Source: Brachybacterium phenoliresistens (GTDB taxonomy: Bacteria > Actinomycetota > Actinomycetes > Actinomycetales > Dermabacteraceae). Taken from it: a stretch of DNA of 64,000 nucleotides. Positions 61,024 to 64,000 of this stretch are shown piece by piece. The notes under the pieces are model-generated. The model was not told the DNA's origin. It worked only from the letters and a program-made list of their open reading frames with translations, and did no database searches. Made by a program: the position numbers and the translations under genes. The DNA lies in assembly GCF_000576425.1 (NCBI RefSeq), contig NZ_KK069991.1, forward strand, positions 153,417 through 217,416, read 5' to 3'. Position 1 is the first letter of the stretch. Every line of letters begins with the position of its first letter.

Positions 61024-61935
61024 ATGACCACCGATCGCAGCAAGGACCTCAACCCCCTCAAGGGCAAGCAGGTCGACCTCGATGCGAGCCTCACCGTCGC
61101 CGTCGTCGGCGCCGCCGGGAAGATGGGCACGCGCGTGTCCAACAACCTGAACCTCACCGATGCGACCATCCATTACTGCGAGTCCTCCCCGGCGGGCCGC
61201 GAGCGCGTCGAGGCGCTGGGCCGCACCGTGAGCAGCATCGACGACGTCGCCGGCGAGGCCGACGTCGTCATCCTCGCCGTGCCCGACGTGGTCCTCGGGA
61301 CGGTCTCCGAGTCCGTCGTCCCGCAGATGAAGCCCGGGTCCGTGCTGCTGACGCTGGACCCCGCCGCCGCCTACGCGGGACTGCTCGCCACCCGCGAGGA
61401 CGTCTTCCAGGCGTGCGCCCACCCCGCCCACCCCTCCGTGTTCCTCGAGCGCACCACCCCCGAGGAGTGGGCCGACACCTTCGGCGGCATCGCCGCCCCG
61501 CAGGAGGTCGTCGCCGCCTTCGAGGGCGAGGACCAGGACGCGAAGGGTCGCCTCGAGCAGGTCATCCGGGCGATCTATGCCCCCGTCATCGACGTCCACT
61601 GGGTCACGGTGAAGCAGCTCGCCCAGCTCGAGCCGACCCTGGTGGAGACCACCGGATGCATGATCGGCCAGTTCCTCAAGGACTCGATGGACCACGCCAT
61701 CCATGAGAAGGGGATCCCCGAGGACGCCGTGAAGGCGATCTTCTACGGCCACATCTTCATCTCCCTGACCAACGCCCTGCGCGGCTCCAACCCGTTCTCC
61801 GACGCCTGCCTGCTGGCGATGGACTACGGGCGCGAGGCGATCATCAAGGACGACTGGAAGCGCATCTGGGACGACAGCGAGCTCGACTCCGTCATCGCCA
61901 CGATGCTGAAGCTCGACCGCGCCGAGGAGCGCTGA
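61024..61935 (+). CDS. apnO: D-apionate oxidoisomerase-like protein (6PGDH-related)
   Basis: 303 residues. N-terminal Rossmann domain with VAVVGAAGKMGTRVSNNL (19-36), then ADVVILAVPDVVLG and an all-helical C-terminal domain (TGCMIGQFLKDSMDHAI, FYGHIFISLTNALRG, NPFSDACLLAMDYGR) of the phosphogluconate-dehydrogenase C-terminal type. ApnO enzymes have this architecture and convert D-apionate to 3-oxo-isoapionate with NAD (known). Assignment rests on this and on the OiaC/LerK/LerI/DerI neighbours. AAGGAG precedes ATG. Confidence 0.75.
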   Translation: MTTDRSKDLNPLKGKQVDLDASLTVAVVGAAGKMGTRVSNNLNLTDATIHYCESSPAGRERVEALGRTVSSIDDVAGEADVVILAVPDVVLGTVSESVVPQMKPGSVLLTLDPAAAYAGLLATREDVFQACAHPAHPSVFLERTTPEEWADTFGGIAAPQEVVAAFEGEDQDAKGRLEQVIRAIYAPVIDVHWVTVKQLAQLEPTLVETTGCMIGQFLKDSMDHAIHEKGIPEDAVKAIFYGHIFISLTNALRGSNPFSDACLLAMDYGREAIIKDDWKRIWDDSELDSVIATMLKLDRAEER

Positions 61936-61999
61936 GCACCCCCACCCCCACCCCCGATCCCGGGCGGCGCAGCGCTGCGCCGCCCGGGGAGAGGCAGTC

Positions 62000-63505
62000 A
62001 TGAGCACCGCATATCTCATCGGCGTCGCCGTCCTGGCGATCGCCATCCTCCTGTTCACGGTCATGAAGCTGAGATGGCCGGCCTTCATCTCCCTCCTGTT
62101 CGTCTCCGTCCTCACCGCGGTCCTCGCGGGCATCCCGATCCAGGACGTGATCCCCACCGTCATCGAGGGCATGGGAGGCACGCTCGGCAATGTCGCCCTG
62201 CTGGTCGGCCTCGGCGCCATGCTCGGCGGCATCATCGAGAAGACCGGCGGCGCGGAGATCATCGCGCACCGCGCGGCGGAGGTCCTCGGCGAGAAGCGCC
62301 TGGGCCCGGCCCTGCTGATCGCCTCGGGCCTGGTCGCGATCCCGATCTTCTTCGACGTCGCCTTCATCATCCTGGTGCCGATCATCTTCAGCTTCGCGAA
62401 GGCCGCCGGGCATCGCTCGCCGATCGCCCTGGGCGCCCCGGTCGCGGTGCTCATGGTGTTCATCCACAACGCGGTGCCGCCGCACCCGGGGATCGTCGGC
62501 TCCACCACGCTGCTGGGGCCGGAGCAGCTGGGCCTGGTGACCGTGCTGGGCATCCTGCTCGCGATCCCGATGGGCTTCCTGGTCTTCTTCCTGTCCGGAC
62601 GCATCATGCGCAGCACCACCTTCTCGGTCTCGCCCGAGGTCGCGCAGAAGTACGCCGATGCGGGCGCGGCCCGGTTCGTGGCCGCCCGCGCGGGCGCGGT
62701 CACCGTCCCGGCGGGCTCCGGCGGCTCCCGCGACGGCGGGTCCGGGTCCGGGGCGGGCGGTGCTCAGGGAGCATCGGCCGATGCCGACGCGTCGTCCGGC
62801 GCCGACGCCGCCCCCGCGCGCCGCGTCACCGAGCCCTCGGCCGCGACGGTCATCGCGATGATCCTGCTGCCGATCCTGCTCATCGCCTGCGGCACCATCG
62901 GAAAGGTGCTCCTGCCCGAGGGCTCGCCCGCCCTGAACGTGCTCTCCTTCCTCGGCGCCCCCGGCTTCGCCCTGCTCGTGGCGGGTCTGCTGTCGATGTA
63001 CGTGCTCGGCTTCCGCCACGGCTGGGGTCGCCAGGACCTCGCCGACGTCATGGACGGCGCCCTCGGCCCGGCCGCCATCGTCGTGTTCGTGACCGGCGCG
63101 GGCGGCGTGTTCGCGAAGGTGCTGACCGTCTCCGGGATCGGGACGGCCGTCTCGGGCCTGCTGGTCGACGCCGGGGTGCCGGTGCTGCTGCTGGCGTTCC
63201 TGCTCGCGCTGATCTTCAAGGTGGCGCAGGGCTCGGGCACCGTGGCGACGCTGACGGCCGCCGGGCTGGTGCAGTCCACGGTCCTCGCGGGCGACTTCTC
63301 CGCGATCCAGGTCGCGCTGATCATCCTCGCGATCGGCATGGGATCGCTCGCGCTGTCGCACATCAACGACTCCGGCTTCTGGATCATGACCCGCTTCCTG
63401 GGGCTGTCGGTCGCGGGCGGCCTGAAGACGTGGACGCTGATGTGCACCGTGCTCGGCTTCACCGGGATGGCGATCATCTCCCTGGCCTGGCTGATCGTCT
63501 CGTAG
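62000..63505 (+). CDS. GntP family sugar-acid permease (second copy)
   Basis: 501 residues. Same family as the 50620 gene (GNVALLVGLGAMLGGIIEKTGGAEI, FIHNAVPPHPGIVGS, HINDSGFWIMTRFLG). It carries an extra ~55-residue Gly/Ser/Ala-rich cytoplasmic loop (~232-285) absent from the first copy. The protein is likely a proton symporter for the acid (perhaps D-apionate) used by the ApnO-like enzyme just upstream. GAGAGG precedes ATG. Confidence 0.92.
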   Translation: MSTAYLIGVAVLAIAILLFTVMKLRWPAFISLLFVSVLTAVLAGIPIQDVIPTVIEGMGGTLGNVALLVGLGAMLGGIIEKTGGAEIIAHRAAEVLGEKRLGPALLIASGLVAIPIFFDVAFIILVPIIFSFAKAAGHRSPIALGAPVAVLMVFIHNAVPPHPGIVGSTTLLGPEQLGLVTVLGILLAIPMGFLVFFLSGRIMRSTTFSVSPEVAQKYADAGAARFVAARAGAVTVPAGSGGSRDGGSGSGAGGAQGASADADASSGADAAPARRVTEPSAATVIAMILLPILLIACGTIGKVLLPEGSPALNVLSFLGAPGFALLVAGLLSMYVLGFRHGWGRQDLADVMDGALGPAAIVVFVTGAGGVFAKVLTVSGIGTAVSGLLVDAGVPVLLLAFLLALIFKVAQGSGTVATLTAAGLVQSTVLAGDFSAIQVALIILAIGMGSLALSHINDSGFWIMTRFLGLSVAGGLKTWTLMCTVLGFTGMAIISLAWLIVS

Positions 63506-63550
63506 ATCCCCGGCGGATCCCGGAGGCCCCGGGCCGCCGCCGCCATCCGG

Positions 63551-63590
63551 AGGCCCCGGAGACGTTCCCGCGGGAACGCCTCCGGGGCCT
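63551..63590 (+). terminator. Terminator hairpin at the end of the catabolic operon
   Basis: Arms start AGGCCCCGGAGACGTTCCC and end GGGAACGCCTCCGGGGCCT: about 18 of 19 paired, 2-base loop, followed by TCG only. Confidence 0.7.
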
Positions 63591-63794
63591 TCGATCATGG
63601 TCCGCCCGCGCCATGGCGCGGCACAGGTCCCGGCCGTCGGCGGGGGAGCAGGCCGAGCATCCGCTGGTCCTCCCCACCCCGTGCTCGTCCACCGGCGGGT
63701 CCGGCGGCGTCGACCGTCGGTGCCCTCTGGTGGGATGGATCTGCGGCGGCGGCGATGGGGCTGTCGCCGGGGATCGGGGGACAGAGGTGCTCTC

Positions 63795-64000
63795 ATGAGC
63801 GAGACCAAGGGCGCGGACAGGACACGGACCGCCGCCGAGGGACCGGCATCGGCCGAGGGACGGGCAGCAGCTGAGGCACGGGCAGCGGCCGATGCCGCGA
63901 TCGGGCAGGTGACGCCGCTGAACCGGGAGGACGCCGAGCGGCTCGGCACGCGCATCCAGGCGCATGCCGCCCACATCGCCGAGGCGATGTGCGCGTTCCT
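63795..64000 (+). CDS. Start of an unidentified gene (3' end outside window)
   Basis: ATG 63795 follows AGAGGTG and the frame stays open to the window edge. The visible 68 residues begin MSETKGADRTRTAAEG with an Ala-rich stretch, then a helix-like LNREDAERLGTRIQAHAAHIAEAMCAFL. The latter faintly resembles the N-terminus of DUF222/HNH endonucleases common in actinobacteria, but too little is visible to assign it. Confidence 0.55.
   Translation, partial: MSETKGADRTRTAAEGPASAEGRAAAEARAAADAAIGQVTPLNREDAERLGTRIQAHAAHIAEAMCAF

Noticed and set aside
1-64000. tRNA, rRNA or other structural RNA genes
   Set aside because: I saw no tRNA-like cloverleaf or rRNA sequence in any intergenic gap, though a covariance search was not possible.

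Overview
This window comes from a very high-GC Gram-positive actinobacterium. Nearly all genes end codons in G or C. Many genes start on an A/GTG placed 6-7 bases after a TANNNT-like -10 box (leaderless transcripts). The gene mix (metE/metF, ECF42 sigma with a YCII partner, POT peptide transporter, an actinobacterial extra ClpP pair, a FadR-type regulated sugar-acid cluster) fits Micrococcales, perhaps Brachybacterium (Dermabacteraceae). The genus is an inference from general style, not from a marker gene.

Layout. 0-8 kb: end of a truncated gene, an MFS exporter, a stand-alone MobA-like protein, a BCCT osmolyte transporter, a DUF4143 ATPase behind a triple 23-bp repeat, and a second MFS exporter. 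8-20.4 kb: a lipoprotein, metF and metE, a glycosidase-like DUF4091 protein facing a PHP phosphatase, and two related membrane-anchored proteins with the same extracytoplasmic domain. 20.5-28.5 kb: an SDR, a TetR/epimerase divergon with clear operators, a YCII-ECF42 pair, a MATE exporter and an M48 protease. 28.5-35.5 kb: a secreted EEP phosphatase/nuclease, two adjacent desaturase/ferritin-like proteins, a long helical-repeat protein, and a ribbon-helix-helix plus DUF4097 operon. 35.5-42.7 kb: DinB, serine hydrolase-MerR, POT transporter, DoxX, a PadR operon and dnaB.

42.7-50.6 kb: a single low-GC membrane protein of probable foreign origin, then a catalytic ClpP overlapping a ClpP paralogue that has lost its catalytic Ser and His, then a ClgR/PopR-like regulator ending in Ala-Ala. 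An orphan sugar-binding lipoprotein with a LacI-type operator, a CNNM/CBS transporter, an MFS protein and a 450-bp repeat-rich gap follow.

50.6-63.5 kb is the most interesting part: a catabolic cluster for acid sugars that should converge on erythrulose and end at D-erythrose 4-phosphate. One arm (divergent, minus strand) carries a GntP permease, a 3-hydroxyacyl-CoA-dehydrogenase-type enzyme, an SDR and a xylose-isomerase-like TIM barrel. The other arm carries an L-erythrulose-kinase-like DhaK/L fusion, an RpiB-type and a TpiA-type isomerase, an FCD-GntR regulator, a second TIM-barrel protein (best candidate for 3-oxo-isoapionate decarboxylase), a D-apionate oxidoisomerase-like protein and a second GntP permease. 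The two GntP/dehydrogenase/TIM-barrel sets look like two feeders into one LerK-LerI-DerI trunk. The window ends inside an unidentified gene.
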